Shown here in pieces: positions 7,679 through 17,393 of a stretch of 64,000 nt of DNA. Each line of letters begins with the position of its first letter. Within the stretch, counting starts at the first letter, position 1. A program made the translations under genes and the position numbers. The notes beneath the pieces are model-generated. The model was given only the letters and a program-made list of their open reading frames with translations. It did no database searches and was not told the DNA's origin. The stretch spans positions 16,127 through 80,126 of the forward strand of contig NZ_JBAXHI010000018.1 in assembly GCF_037138995.1 (NCBI RefSeq). Direction: 5' to 3'. The DNA is from Chlorohelix sp037138995. GTDB taxonomy: Bacteria > Chloroflexota > Chloroflexia > Chloroheliales > Chloroheliaceae.

Positions 7679-9079
7679 ATGGACATACTACTAATAGGTC
7701 AGGGCTCATTGCCTGTTGAGACATCCGAAAAGCATAGCGCACCGGGTTTCAGAGCGTGGTATTTTGGACGGGCGTTGGCTGAAGCGGGACATAAGGTTAG
7801 GTTAGTGTCGCTCGGCTCTAACTCTATTCAAGTGCCTCGCCTTATAGCCGATAATCTCTTGCTTTACGCGATACCAGAAGCTATGATAACCGACCAAAAT
7901 TATTTGGAGGAAATGCTTGCCGAGAGAATGCCGGATGCGGTAGTCGGTTCAGGTGTACGGGCATCTTATCTTGCTACCCTGTACTTGCCGCGTACCTTAC
8001 CGCTTTGGTCTGACCTTTTCGGCAGTCCGCTGGCAGAGGCGCAGGCAAAAGCCGCAGTGTATCGCGATGATAGCGTAATCGAGCCATTTTTGCGTTTTGA
8101 AAGGGCAGTGTTGGAACGCGCCGATGCTTTCAGCGCAGTTTCAGTTGCTCAGCAGCACGCCATTGAGGGCGAGTTAGGACATTGCGGAAGGCTTAATGCT
8201 GCAACTTACGGTTATCGCTTCGTATGGTCTATTCCTGCCAGCGCCGATTTCACCGTTTTGCCCCATAATCGGAATATCCTACGCGGTAAAATTGTGCCTG
8301 ATAATGCTTTTGTGGCTCTGTGGAGCGGTGGTTACAACACTTGGACAGATGTTGATACGCTCTTTGCCGGGCTTGACCACGCAATGGCGCAAAATCCAGA
8401 TTTGCATTTTGTTTCCACCGGAGGGGCGTTACCACCTCACGATGCGGCTACCTATCCCCGATTCTGCCAATTGGTTGAAACTTCCGAATATTTCCAGCGT
8501 TATCACCTGTTGGATTGGCAACCGCTCGAAACGCTACACAATTTTTACCTTGAAGCAAATCTGGGTATAATATTGGATAAGTGGAGTTATGAAGCGGTGT
8601 TGGGCAGTCGCACCCGTCTGGTTGATTGGCTAAAATATGGTCTGCCCGCCATAGCTACGCGGGGCGCGGAACTTGTAACCGAACTGGAGAACGCCGGAGC
8701 AATTTATACCTTTCCGCATGGAGACAGTGACCGACTGGGAGCTTTGCTAGGTGACTTGGCAAAAAGCCCCCAATCTCTTAAAGCAGCGAGCGAGCAAGGG
8801 CAACGCTTTGTGCGGGAACACTACAATTACAAAGTGACTGCTGTCCCCTTGCTGGAATGGGCAGCAAGCCCACGCAATGCTCCCGCTTCTGGAAATAGCT
8901 CAGATAGTAGGCTAGATTTGGAGAAAAAGCTGGCGACTCTGGAAAACCAACTGGAAGCTAAAAACGCCCATATTAGTACGGTTGAGCATTGGGCGCACGA
9001 GATGGAAACACGTCTTAAACAGCTAGAAGCGTCACCCCTAAACCGTTGGTGGTGTAAGGTCAGGTCTAAATTTTCATGA
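7679..9079 (+). CDS. Glycosyltransferase-like protein (GT4 fold)
   Basis: 466 residues. An N-terminal Rossmann-like half (MDILLIGQGSLP, FGRALAEAGHKVRLVSLG) is followed by a second half with WSGGYNTWTDVDTLFAGL, GIILDKWSYEAVLGSRTR and YGLPAIATRGAEL, giving a GT-B organisation. A short C-terminal coiled coil is present (DLEKKLATLENQLEAK). The usual GT4 EX7E pattern is not clear, so the sugar donor and even activity are uncertain. The likely promoter predicts a leaderless mRNA. It overlaps the next gene by 4 nt (ATGA), which implies a cotranscribed pair. Confidence 0.75.
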   Translation: MDILLIGQGSLPVETSEKHSAPGFRAWYFGRALAEAGHKVRLVSLGSNSIQVPRLIADNLLLYAIPEAMITDQNYLEEMLAERMPDAVVGSGVRASYLATLYLPRTLPLWSDLFGSPLAEAQAKAAVYRDDSVIEPFLRFERAVLERADAFSAVSVAQQHAIEGELGHCGRLNAATYGYRFVWSIPASADFTVLPHNRNILRGKIVPDNAFVALWSGGYNTWTDVDTLFAGLDHAMAQNPDLHFVSTGGALPPHDAATYPRFCQLVETSEYFQRYHLLDWQPLETLHNFYLEANLGIILDKWSYEAVLGSRTRLVDWLKYGLPAIATRGAELVTELENAGAIYTFPHGDSDRLGALLGDLAKSPQSLKAASEQGQRFVREHYNYKVTAVPLLEWAASPRNAPASGNSSDSRLDLEKKLATLENQLEAKNAHISTVEHWAHEMETRLKQLEASPLNRWWCKVRSKFS

Positions 9080-9864
9080 GTTGGGAAATCTGGGTTAACG
9101 CCCTTTGCTGGCTTTATTTGATGTTTGCCGCTTATTGGTTACTTCAGTCGTGGCTCTCTCGTCACATACAAGGGCTAGGGCTACTGATATTCGGCAAGCC
9201 CGGACCTGCCTCAAGTTTCTATTTCTGGTTGCTGGCTCCCGGCGTAATTCTGCACGAACTAAGCCATTGGCTACTGGCGAAGGCGCTGTTTGTACCCACC
9301 GGAAATATGGCTTTGTTCAGCCCATCCAAAAATCGGGCGCAAAACAACAAAGTAATTCTAGGCTATGTTGAAATATATCGAACCGACCCCCTTCGCCAAA
9401 GCTTAATTGGAATCGCGCCGTTGCTAACCGGAATCGCGGCGTTGGCATTTATCGCGAATTTGCTACAGTTTCGCTACGGGTTTTCGGATGGGACGCAAAT
9501 ACTGCATATCTTTCAAAATCTACCTGCCGATTTGCTGAAAACAGTTTCGCAGCCGATAAACTTGCTCTGGTTGTATCTTGTTTTCACCATTAGCAACGGT
9601 ATGTTGCCAAGCGCGGCTGACCGTCGTCCTTGGTTGCTCGGTTTCGTCCTGCCTGCCGCTATATTGGCGGCGCTGGGCTTTATGGGATTCCTGCCGCCTA
9701 TTTCATTGGAGTATCAGCAAAAGGTTCTCGGATTTCTAGGCAACCTAACATGGGTTTTTGCCTTTGCCGCTGTTATCAACCTGCTGTTGGCGCTGGTGGT
9801 GCTTTTGCTGGAATATTTACTAAGCCGTTTGCGAAGGCGTAAGGTTGTTTATGGGAGAAAATAA
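9076..9864 (+). CDS. Integral membrane HExxH protein (M50 / site-2-protease-like)
   Basis: 262 residues with about six membrane segments. A zinc-protease-type HELSH motif sits in a membrane segment (APGVILHELSHWLLAKAL, around residue 60), then GIAPLLTGIAALAF and a later SNGMLPSAADRRPW block that could hold the third metal ligand, as in M50 proteins. I infer an intramembrane metalloprotease fold; the substrate is unknown. Translational coupling to the glycosyltransferase suggests a joint role in the cell envelope. The next gene is lgt. Confidence 0.72.
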   Translation: MSWEIWVNALCWLYLMFAAYWLLQSWLSRHIQGLGLLIFGKPGPASSFYFWLLAPGVILHELSHWLLAKALFVPTGNMALFSPSKNRAQNNKVILGYVEIYRTDPLRQSLIGIAPLLTGIAALAFIANLLQFRYGFSDGTQILHIFQNLPADLLKTVSQPINLLWLYLVFTISNGMLPSAADRRPWLLGFVLPAAILAALGFMGFLPPISLEYQQKVLGFLGNLTWVFAFAAVINLLLALVVLLLEYLLSRLRRRKVVYGRK

Positions 9865-9884
9865 AAATCGGTTTCGCTCGCTGA

Positions 9885-9893
9885 TGGTATAAT
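9885..9893 (+). promoter_or_regulatory. Extended -10 promoter of lgt
   Basis: TGGTATAAT is a TGn-extended -10 element with no good -35 box. The predicted start near 9900 gives a leader of about 38 nt containing the GCGGAGAAC ribosome-binding site for the ATG at 9939. Confidence 0.5.
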
Positions 9894-9938
9894 GCCTCAG
9901 TGAAAAACAATCCAAAATTATAAGCGGAGAACCCAAAA

Positions 9939-11138
9939 ATGGCGTTGAACCAAACCAAAAGAGATTTTGACATATTTAAATTTCTATTAACTTTGCCTGG
10001 TATCCTGCTGGTTTATTCGGCAGTATTTACTACCTTCTTTTTGTTGCGGTTGGCAGGCGGAAATAACCCGATTGCACTCCAGTTGGGTAGCCTAACTTTT
10101 CGCTGGTATGGCATTGTAATTACAGTGGGCGTTGTTTTCGCCCTTTTTATTGCCCAATATCTGTCGGAACGGCGCGGTGAAGACCCGAACCATGCTTGGG
10201 GGATGTTGCCGTTTTTACTGATATTTGGCATCCTGTTCGCTCGGTTATGGTACGTAATCAACACTTGGGAGAAATATAAGGATTACCTTTATTCCTTTGG
10301 CGACCCACAGCATCCCGGTTTCTTTGAGGTGTGGCGTGGCGGTATCGCAATACAGGGCGCAGTAATCGGCGGTATCATTGCCGCGCTGATTTACCGGCAG
10401 TTTACCGGCATAAAATTTCTACGCTGGGCTGATTTTATTGTACCGGGTCTGATTGTAGCGCAAGCGCTGGGTCGTTGGGGTAATTTTTTCAATAACGAAG
10501 CCTACGGTAGCCAAACCGATTTGCCATGGGGCTTAAAAATCCCTTGCGATTATCGCACCAGCGGCTCTACTCCCGGTACAATCAACACCACATGCCTTGT
10601 ACCTCAAGATGTTGATACTATGCTGTTTCACCCCACCTTTTTCTACGAATCAATCTGGGATTATGCGGTGTTTATCACCCTGCTGTTTATGATTATGTAT
10701 CCGAAGCGGGTACAACGCGCCTTGAAACTTCGGTTGCGCGATGGTGATATTTTCCTTGCGTATCTAGTGTTTTATAGCATTGGGCGATTTATCGTTGAAG
10801 CAATGCGAACCGACTCGCTTTATATCATTGGTGACCCGGTGAATGGCGGTATCCGTAGCGCACAAATGTTGTCGATTGTTTCAATCTTTATCGGCTCAGT
10901 TTGGTTTATCTGGAGGCATCGCGCCCGTCCGACTCGCGATGATGAAGCCCTTTCGGTACGGGTTGCGCCACGCCCTCTGATGATAGATGCAGCGGAAAGC
11001 GAAATTCCAGAGGCTGAAGATTCCTTTGAAGAAAATGCGGAGGATAATACTTCGGAAGCCAAATCAGAAGGAGAGCCACAGGCTAAAGTTAAGGCAAGCG
11101 TTGGAGAGGGAGAAGCGCCAGAAGGGGAGACGAAGTAA
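9939..11138 (+). CDS. lgt: Prolipoprotein diacylglyceryl transferase
   Basis: Membrane enzyme that transfers diacylglycerol from phosphatidylglycerol to the lipobox cysteine of prolipoproteins. The family signature is GRWGNFFNNEAYG; other landmarks are FRWYGIVITVGV, FEVWRGGIAIQGAVIGG and SIGRFIVEAMRTDSL. At 399 residues it is longer than most Lgt proteins because of an acidic, low-complexity cytoplasmic tail of about 70 residues rich in E, A and K. A clear ribosome-binding site precedes the ATG. Substrates in this window include the FKBP lipoprotein at 21357 and the DUF3352 protein at 52027. Confidence 0.95.
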   Translation: MALNQTKRDFDIFKFLLTLPGILLVYSAVFTTFFLLRLAGGNNPIALQLGSLTFRWYGIVITVGVVFALFIAQYLSERRGEDPNHAWGMLPFLLIFGILFARLWYVINTWEKYKDYLYSFGDPQHPGFFEVWRGGIAIQGAVIGGIIAALIYRQFTGIKFLRWADFIVPGLIVAQALGRWGNFFNNEAYGSQTDLPWGLKIPCDYRTSGSTPGTINTTCLVPQDVDTMLFHPTFFYESIWDYAVFITLLFMIMYPKRVQRALKLRLRDGDIFLAYLVFYSIGRFIVEAMRTDSLYIIGDPVNGGIRSAQMLSIVSIFIGSVWFIWRHRARPTRDDEALSVRVAPRPLMIDAAESEIPEAEDSFEENAEDNTSEAKSEGEPQAKVKASVGEGEAPEGETK

Positions 11139-11160
11139 GGGTAAATGCTCGATACATTTG

Positions 11161-11169
11161 TGATATAAT
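11161..11169 (+). promoter_or_regulatory. Extended -10 promoter of ilvE
   Basis: TGATATAAT is a TGn-extended -10 element about 50 nt before the ilvE ATG, with no obvious -35 box. It resembles the lgt promoter in form. Confidence 0.45.
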
Positions 11170-11217
11170 GCCATTTAGTGTTCTTTCAGCCTAGATTTGA
11201 GGAGATGGATTTTCAAG

Positions 11218-12159
11218 ATGTCAAACGTAATGTGCTATTTTGAGGGCAAATACGTTCCCCTTGCCGAAGCAAAAATCAGCATCATGACGCATGCCTTCAA
11301 CTATGGAACGGCATGTTTCGAGGGTATTCGAGGCTACTGGAATGAGGAAAAGCAAGAGCTATATCTCTTTCGGCTGCGTGAACACTACGAACGCCTCTCA
11401 AATAGTGTGCGTATTCTAGGTTTCAAGTTGCCCGGCACTGTAGATGAATTGTGCGAAATTACTACTGAACTTGTTAGACGCGCCGGGTTCAAGGAAAATA
11501 TCTATATCCGCCCAACCGCTTATATCGCATCCGAAGTAATCGGGGTACGGCTGCACGACCTAAAATATGAATTCTGCATTACCAGCCAGCCTTTCGGCGC
11601 ATATGTCAGCACTGATGGCTTGAAGGTGGGGGTTAGTAGTTGGAAGCGTATTGATGATAATATGATTCCGGCGCGTAGCAAAATCGCGGGTGCTTATGTC
11701 AATAGCGCTTTTGCCAAAACTGAAGCCTTGCTAAACGGCTTTGACGAGGCAATTATGCTTACCTCTGATGGTCATGTATCAGAAGGTAGTGCCGAAAATT
11801 TCTTTATGTACTTAGGCGGCAAACTGATAACTCCACCCGTGAGTGAGAACATTCTAGTGGGTATTACCCGCAATACTATCATTACTTTGGCTGGCGAAGA
11901 AATGGGTATAGAAACTATTAACCGGGTGATTGACCGCACCGAGTTATATATCGCTGATGAAATTGTACTTTGTGGAACGGGCGCACAGGTTGCCCCGGTG
12001 ATTTCGGTGGATCGTCGCCCCGTAGGTGATGGTGCTATCGGGGCATTCGCGCAGAGGCTACAACAGCTTTATGACGAAGTAGTACGCGGCAAAAATCCTA
12101 AATATTTGTCTTGGTGTACTCCGGTTTATCAGACTTCAGGAGCGGTTGCTCAAGTCTAA
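11218..12159 (+). CDS. ilvE: Branched-chain amino acid aminotransferase
   Basis: PLP-dependent class IV aminotransferase that interconverts branched-chain amino acids and their 2-oxo acids. The PLP lysine is in RSKIAGAYVNSAFAK; other landmarks are FNYGTACFEGIRGYW, YIRPTAYI and DGHVSEGSAENFF. I choose the ATG at 11218 (GAGGAGA upstream, 313 residues) over a TTG at 11197. The EGIRGYW sequence and VSEGSAENFF favour IlvE over D-amino-acid aminotransferase or aminodeoxychorismate lyase. Confidence 0.92.
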   Translation: MSNVMCYFEGKYVPLAEAKISIMTHAFNYGTACFEGIRGYWNEEKQELYLFRLREHYERLSNSVRILGFKLPGTVDELCEITTELVRRAGFKENIYIRPTAYIASEVIGVRLHDLKYEFCITSQPFGAYVSTDGLKVGVSSWKRIDDNMIPARSKIAGAYVNSAFAKTEALLNGFDEAIMLTSDGHVSEGSAENFFMYLGGKLITPPVSENILVGITRNTIITLAGEEMGIETINRVIDRTELYIADEIVLCGTGAQVAPVISVDRRPVGDGAIGAFAQRLQQLYDEVVRGKNPKYLSWCTPVYQTSGAVAQV

Positions 12160-12186
12160 GGCGGAGTTTGCATCGGCTATTTTAAA

Positions 12187-13401
12187 ATGAAAAACTGGAA
12201 ACCTATTTCTTCGTTGGGTGGCGTTATTGGAATTATCCTAACGCTCCTCACGGTAGGGTTGCTCGGTGGGATGCTCTGGCAAACTATTGTATCAGCCCAA
12301 GCTCCTGACAGTACGGGAGCAAATTTCGGCACATTCGGCATGGGCTTGCTATGCTTTCTTTTGCTGGCAGTTCTGGCAGGGCTTGCCTTTCGCACCTTCA
12401 ACTTCTACCGTCTTAGCTATAGCCTAGACCGAAACGCGATTGTCATTTTATTGGGTGATCGCAAACAGGTTATACCTCTCGCCAATATTGAACACTTGCT
12501 TCCTGCCAATATAGTTTTAAACGAAATTGCTCGTCAGAAAATAAATACTTCACAGGTTATACACGACCCAAACGAGATGGAAAGCGTTTTTGCCACTGCT
12601 GAGCCTGTTGCCAAAAAAGCTGATGTTGCTGCTGAGCCTAAAACAACTTCAGAAGACGAGATAGCCGAAGCGGTGGTGGTGCATGTAGAGGATGAAAAAC
12701 CAACCGAAAACAACGAAACGCAAACGGCTTACAAAGCGGAAATGCCTCCGCCTAGAAAAACGCCACCGTTTGACGCTAAGGGCTTGCTCTTGCCTCGTAT
12801 CAAGCCACGAATGCTGTTATTTTCTTACTGGACTGGTTATTATGTGAATCAAGGCTGGCTTGAGCCGCTTGGCGAAATCCAGTTCTATTCCACCGTACCG
12901 CTTGAGCAAACGCTGATAATACGTACCGCCTCTTCGGTTTACGCGCTCAGTCCACAAGACCCGCAACAATTTATAATCGAATACAAGCTACGCAAGAATT
13001 TAGGAGCGACAGAAAATGTCAAAGAGGAAATACAGGGCGGGCTGACATTAAACCACCCGCTCTGGCATGATTGGCTTGGTCGCAGTTTGATTGCGGCAGG
13101 TGTTGTCCTTAACCTGCTAATGTTTGTCTTTTTACTCTGGCGGTTGCCGGACTTGCCCGATTTAGTGCGCTTGCATTTCAATAAACTGGGCGAAGTTGAC
13201 CGTATTTCTCCAAAAGGTGAAGTAATGTGGCTTCCCTTTATCGGTCTTGGCACAGTATTGCTCAACTCCATTTTCGGCTCAGTGATACACAAACGTGAGA
13301 GAATACTTGGTTTGATTTTCTTTGCTGCTACCCTGATTGTTCAGTTCCTACTATGGATTGCAATATTCACCGTAATTGCCGAGCGTGGGCTTGGCAATTA
13401 A
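12187..13401 (+). CDS. Membrane protein with PH-like and DUF1648-like regions
   Basis: 404 residues. Two N-terminal membrane helices are followed by a PH-like stretch (YRLSYSLDRNAIVILLG, VIPLANIEHLLP), then an acidic, glutamate-rich insert (about residues 135-190). The C-terminal region has three further helices and the block LPDLPDLVRLHFNKLGEVDR that typifies DUF1648. Function is unknown; such proteins occur in envelope and stress contexts. It ends at 13401 and the convergent Rieske gene ends at 13402, leaving no gap for a terminator. Confidence 0.7.
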   Translation: MKNWKPISSLGGVIGIILTLLTVGLLGGMLWQTIVSAQAPDSTGANFGTFGMGLLCFLLLAVLAGLAFRTFNFYRLSYSLDRNAIVILLGDRKQVIPLANIEHLLPANIVLNEIARQKINTSQVIHDPNEMESVFATAEPVAKKADVAAEPKTTSEDEIAEAVVVHVEDEKPTENNETQTAYKAEMPPPRKTPPFDAKGLLLPRIKPRMLLFSYWTGYYVNQGWLEPLGEIQFYSTVPLEQTLIIRTASSVYALSPQDPQQFIIEYKLRKNLGATENVKEEIQGGLTLNHPLWHDWLGRSLIAAGVVLNLLMFVFLLWRLPDLPDLVRLHFNKLGEVDRISPKGEVMWLPFIGLGTVLLNSIFGSVIHKRERILGLIFFAATLIVQFLLWIAIFTVIAERGLGN

Positions 13402-13767
13402 TTACCAGATTTGCACCTTGACCCAAATGTTGCCTTGCTCTATCCGCACTGGATAGGTTTCTAACGCTTTGCGGATTGGAGGGCAGGCTGCTTTACCTTC
13501 ATTTTCAAGGTCAAATTTCCAAGTATGCGCGATACAAACCACTCTACAGCCTTCCACCCTACCGATACTGAGCGGGAGGGCTTTATGTGGGCATGAGTCA
13601 CGGAATGCGTAAATCTTGCCGTTGGTATTGACAATCGCTACTTCCCAATCTTTTTCAGCGAGTATTACTTTCTTGATTGTACCGGGCGCAACTTCTGAAA
13701 CACTTGCCAACAAACGATAACCATCATCATCTATGTTATAACTGCTAATATTATTTTGTTCAAGCAT
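13402..13767 (-). CDS. Rieske [2Fe-2S] ferredoxin-like protein
   Basis: 121 residues with the two Rieske motifs CPHKALPL and CIAHTWKFD (C-x-H and C-x2-H). There is no signal or membrane anchor, so it is a soluble, NirD/BphF-like electron carrier or subunit rather than a bc1 Rieske protein. No oxygenase or nitrite reductase catalytic subunit is next to it, so the redox partner is unknown. The start at 13767 has only a weak ribosome-binding site. Confidence 0.88.
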   Translation of the reverse strand: MLEQNNISSYNIDDDGYRLLASVSEVAPGTIKKVILAEKDWEVAIVNTNGKIYAFRDSCPHKALPLSIGRVEGCRVVCIAHTWKFDLENEGKAACPPIRKALETYPVRIEQGNIWVKVQIW

Positions 13768-13870
13768 ATTAAACCAACTTTTTGTTAAAAATAGTCTATT
13801 GTGTATTGTAAAGGGACTTTAACCTTATTTACCAATTATATACAAAGCTTGGACAAATCACAAACAATTA

Positions 13871-15067
13871 TCATTTAATTAGGAATAATTCTTTGTAGAG
13901 ATTTACTGTAGCTTTGCCTGCTGCTTCCCAGCTAAAACGCTGCTGTACCAGCTTGCGCCCGTTCTGTCCAAGCTCATGCCTTCTTACGGTTTCCATTTCG
14001 AGCAATGTTGCGAGACCTGCAAGCAGTGTAATTGCATCGCCCGGTAACGCTAACCTGCCGTTTTCAAATTCGCCCGTTTCAAAAACTTTATCGGGGATAC
14101 CACCCGTTGCACTTGCGACTACCGGGATACCACATGCCAACGCCTCTAGTGTGACAAGTGAGCTACCTTCATACAGGGTGGGGTGTAGGAATACATCGGC
14201 GCTGCGGTAGTAGCCGTACAATTCTTCGTCCGTAACCTTTCCGGCAAAATAAACCCGCTCTTTCAAGCCAAGCCGGGCAACTTGCGCCTCTAACGCCTCT
14301 TGTTGGCTGCCCTCTCCAATCAAAACCCAACGCCACGCTTGTGTTGCGCTAATTCGGCTTAAAGCTTGTAAGCCTGTATCAAAGCCCTTATTCTGTTCGA
14401 GCCTACCCACACTGAGAATAAGCACAGTTCCATCTGGTTGTGAGGTTGGAGAAGCGTTGACAAGTTTTGCGTCAATTTCTTCAAGGTCAACCGCGTTTGG
14501 GATTAGGCGCGTTTTGCTGTCGGGTGTCTTTAGATAGCGCGAAACTTCGGGTATTAGCGCCCTATCGGTGGCGATAACGGCGGCGCTGCGCTGCGCTGCG
14601 GTACGTAACATGGCGCGAAAAGGGGCATAGGCGTTTTGCTTGAGCCGCGAGACGTTTTTAAATTCTTCCATGCCGTGTGGGTTTAGCGCCAACGGCACAC
14701 CCGGTAACGGTTGCAGTGCCACACCGAAAGATGCCAGACCATGTGCATGGATTATGTCAGGGGCGGGCGCAAGGCGGCGCACTTCGCGGGCTAATCGCAT
14801 GCTAAAAAGGGGGTAATTAATCAGCCTGTCGGGAATTGAGTTGCGGCGCAAAAGTTTTACAGTCTGATATGGCAAATAGTGATGCTGCACATCCCCGCGC
14901 CAGCGCACCGCTTCTTGTTGAAAATAAAAAGGGTCGGGGGGTTGCGTAAAAAGATGCACTGTATGACCAAGCCTCGCCAGTTCTTGGGTCAGCCGATAAA
15001 CATGCTGCTCAAGACCGCCAAAGGGATGAAAGGGGTAGCAGACCCGCGCCAGATGCGCGATAATCAC
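13871..15067 (-). CDS. GT4 family glycosyltransferase
   Basis: 398 residues with GT-B fold. N-terminal: YPFHPFGGLEQHVYRLTQEL; donor-site: LSVGRLEQNKGFDTGLQAL and HPTLYEGSSLVTLEALACG, which contains the E-x7-E pattern. It retains the family glycine-rich acceptor-site loop. Start is a GTG overlapping the preceding gene by 4 nt, so it is the last gene of galT-GT-GT. It likely builds an extracellular or membrane glycan; the sugar is not predictable. Confidence 0.9.
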   Translation of the reverse strand: MIIAHLARVCYPFHPFGGLEQHVYRLTQELARLGHTVHLFTQPPDPFYFQQEAVRWRGDVQHHYLPYQTVKLLRRNSIPDRLINYPLFSMRLAREVRRLAPAPDIIHAHGLASFGVALQPLPGVPLALNPHGMEEFKNVSRLKQNAYAPFRAMLRTAAQRSAAVIATDRALIPEVSRYLKTPDSKTRLIPNAVDLEEIDAKLVNASPTSQPDGTVLILSVGRLEQNKGFDTGLQALSRISATQAWRWVLIGEGSQQEALEAQVARLGLKERVYFAGKVTDEELYGYYRSADVFLHPTLYEGSSLVTLEALACGIPVVASATGGIPDKVFETGEFENGRLALPGDAITLLAGLATLLEMETVRRHELGQNGRKLVQQRFSWEAAGKATVNLYKELFLIK

Positions 15068-16338
15068 TGTTTTGCCCCCTTTTTCTGAGTCAGCAATTCA
15101 TAATAGAGTTGCTCAGTACGGGCAATCACTACGGGCTGACTGAATATTTCACGGGCGACCTGTAGAGCGGCAGACCGCATCTGTATGCGCTTTCCGGCGT
15201 TCTCCGGCTTGAGCAATTCCTTAAGCTTTTCGCCCATTTCAGTAGGTGTGGCAGCCAATGCGCCGCTTACTCCATCCTCGATTGCATCGGGCGTGCCGCC
15301 TGTATTGATACCAACCACCAACGCGCCTAGCCCGATAGCCTCTAGTAGTACACGACTGAGCGGTTCGTGCCACAGCGAGGTAAAAAGCAAGGCTTCGGCT
15401 TTTGCCAACAACTTTAAAGCCTCATCGTGTTCTACCCAGCCCAGAAACTTTATATTCAACCCTTCGCGGGTGGCGGTTTCCTCAAGGTTAGCTCTCATGC
15501 TGCCCTCGCCTGCTACCAGCGTGGGAATAGCAGGGCGGGCGATGCGCAAAACATCCAGCAACATCCCTGCCCCCTTGTTTTCCTCCAACTTGCCCATATA
15601 CAGCAAATAAGGTTCGCTAATTTTAAGGCTAGATTCCTGCCCGGCGATTTCCTGCAATTGGTCGAGGTCAACGAAAGTTGGTAGTACCCGCAAGCGTTCG
15701 GGTGGTACAAAGGGCGCGAGCTTGCTTGCCACGTAATGGCTGACTCCTAGCGTTGCATCGGCTTGGGCAAGCCACTTTTGTTTAAGGCGCAAATTGGAAG
15801 CCATATAAAGCGAAACGGGCGCGGCAGCAATTCCAAATGCGCCCTGATTTCGGTAGAGGCATTTCAGGCGGTTGGTGGGGCTGCAACCGGGGCAAACCTT
15901 ATTCCCGCTCAGGTGAGTCGTCCAATAGCACACTGCCCAATAATCGCGGATGGTGGCTAGGCTGACTGCACCGCTCTTTTGCGCGGCAATTACCGCAGGA
16001 GGGATGGTCAAGTAGTGCTGCCCGTGTGCTACCTGAATTTTGTGCTGAATGAAAAAACCTTCTAGCCAGTTCGCGAAACGTGGATAAAGCCGCTCGTTGC
16101 GGGTGTAGTTGCGAGCAAAGGGTATTTTTACCGATGGATAAATAAACTCGGTGACGGGCAAGCCTTCGTATTCGCGGCTGTTTGTGCTGAAGGTTTTGCC
16201 CTCTTTCGGCACAACCACCTGCACATTATGACCGCGTTGTTGCAAGGCACGCGCCAGATAAAAGCTACTCCAACCGCTACCGCCGCACTTGGGCGGGAAT
16301 ACGTCACTGAGTATTGCAATGTTCAGGGCATTATTCAT
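15064..16338 (-). CDS. GT4 family glycosyltransferase
   Basis: 424 residues. Landmarks: FPPKCGGSGWSSFYLARALQ at the N-terminus, LLYMGKLEENKGAGMLLDVL, and SLWHEPLSRVLLEAIGLGAL with the E-x7-E-like donor-site pattern. A cysteine-containing insert (KVCPGCSPTNRLKCLY) around residue 150 is unusual and could bind a metal. It overlaps galT and the following glycosyltransferase by 4 nt each. Confidence 0.9.
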   Translation of the reverse strand: MNNALNIAILSDVFPPKCGGSGWSSFYLARALQQRGHNVQVVVPKEGKTFSTNSREYEGLPVTEFIYPSVKIPFARNYTRNERLYPRFANWLEGFFIQHKIQVAHGQHYLTIPPAVIAAQKSGAVSLATIRDYWAVCYWTTHLSGNKVCPGCSPTNRLKCLYRNQGAFGIAAAPVSLYMASNLRLKQKWLAQADATLGVSHYVASKLAPFVPPERLRVLPTFVDLDQLQEIAGQESSLKISEPYLLYMGKLEENKGAGMLLDVLRIARPAIPTLVAGEGSMRANLEETATREGLNIKFLGWVEHDEALKLLAKAEALLFTSLWHEPLSRVLLEAIGLGALVVGINTGGTPDAIEDGVSGALAATPTEMGEKLKELLKPENAGKRIQMRSAALQVAREIFSQPVVIARTEQLYYELLTQKKGAKQ

Positions 16339-17378
16339 CTTTGGCTGTAATGCTCCTCGGATAGATTACGCAACTGCACGGCAGCGAGTTCAGCCGTGAT
16401 GTCACGCTGGGGACCTCCCAGCATTTCGTAGCCTACCATAAATTTGCGGACGGTGGCAGAGCGCAGCAAGGGCGGGTAAAAATGGGCGTGTAGGTGCTGA
16501 TGCGGGTAATTTTCGCCATCGGTAGGCGCTTGATGAAAACCCATCGAATAGGGGAAGGAAGTCTCAAACAGGTTGTCGTAGCGGGTTAGGAAACGTTTCA
16601 GCACATCGGCAAGCCCTGCGCGTTCTTCCGCTTTCAAATCGGTCAATGAAGCAGCGTGTCGTTTGCTCAGTAGCATTATTTCATAGGGCCAACTTGCCCA
16701 GAAAGGCACTACCGCCATCCAAGTATCATTTTCGCACACAATCCGCTCTTGTTCGCGTAACTCAATTGCCCCATAATCGCACAGCATACAACTGCCCTGC
16801 CGCTTGAAATACTCAAATTGGTTAGCCAGTTCCCGGCGCGGCTCGTTGGGTAAACTTTCTTGCGCCCATATTTGACCGTGTGGATGGGGATTGCTTGCGC
16901 CCATCATTGCGCCTCGATTCTCAAAGATGCTAACATACTTTACATAATCAATAGAGCCGAGTTCTTGATATTGCTGCTCCCATGCCTCTACTACCTTTTC
17001 AATTTGAGCTTGCTTCATAAGAGGGAGCGTCAGGTCATGGCGGGGTGTGAAGCAAAGTACACGGGCAATACCGCGTTCGGTTGCTGCCACAATAATACCC
17101 TTCTCATCATGTTTAGACTCGATAGTATCAGGCAATAAACCGGGATAGTCGTTATCAAAAACATAAACCGAGTCATAAGCATGAGTATGATTTCCTCCGG
17201 CGCGTTCGTTGCCGGGACATAGGTAACATGCCGGGTCGTAGCTAGGTTTCTGTTCAATGACAGCTTTCTCAATTTGCCCTTGCCACGGACGTTGCAACCG
17301 TTGTGGCGAAACGATAACCCATTCTCCGGTCAGGGGGTTAAAGCGGCGATGCGGCTTGGTAAATAGCTCTTTATTCAT
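16335..17378 (-). CDS. galT: Galactose-1-phosphate uridylyltransferase
   Basis: Exchanges UMP between UDP-glucose and galactose-1-phosphate in the Leloir pathway. 347 residues with FNPLTGEWVIVSPQR near the N-terminus, a zinc CxxC in CYLCPGN, and the catalytic HPHGQIW. Further histidines are in HQAPTDGENYPHQHLHAHF. It heads a three-gene operon with two GT4 genes, linking UDP-sugar supply to glycan synthesis. galE and galK are not in this window. Confidence 0.94.
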   Translation of the reverse strand: MNKELFTKPHRRFNPLTGEWVIVSPQRLQRPWQGQIEKAVIEQKPSYDPACYLCPGNERAGGNHTHAYDSVYVFDNDYPGLLPDTIESKHDEKGIIVAATERGIARVLCFTPRHDLTLPLMKQAQIEKVVEAWEQQYQELGSIDYVKYVSIFENRGAMMGASNPHPHGQIWAQESLPNEPRRELANQFEYFKRQGSCMLCDYGAIELREQERIVCENDTWMAVVPFWASWPYEIMLLSKRHAASLTDLKAEERAGLADVLKRFLTRYDNLFETSFPYSMGFHQAPTDGENYPHQHLHAHFYPPLLRSATVRKFMVGYEMLGGPQRDITAELAAVQLRNLSEEHYSQR

Positions 17379-17393
17379 CTCGTAATCTCTTGG

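Noticed and set aside
11161..11217. T-box or other riboswitch ahead of ilvE
   Set aside because: The leader is only about 40 nt, too short for a T-box and without its conserved bulge.
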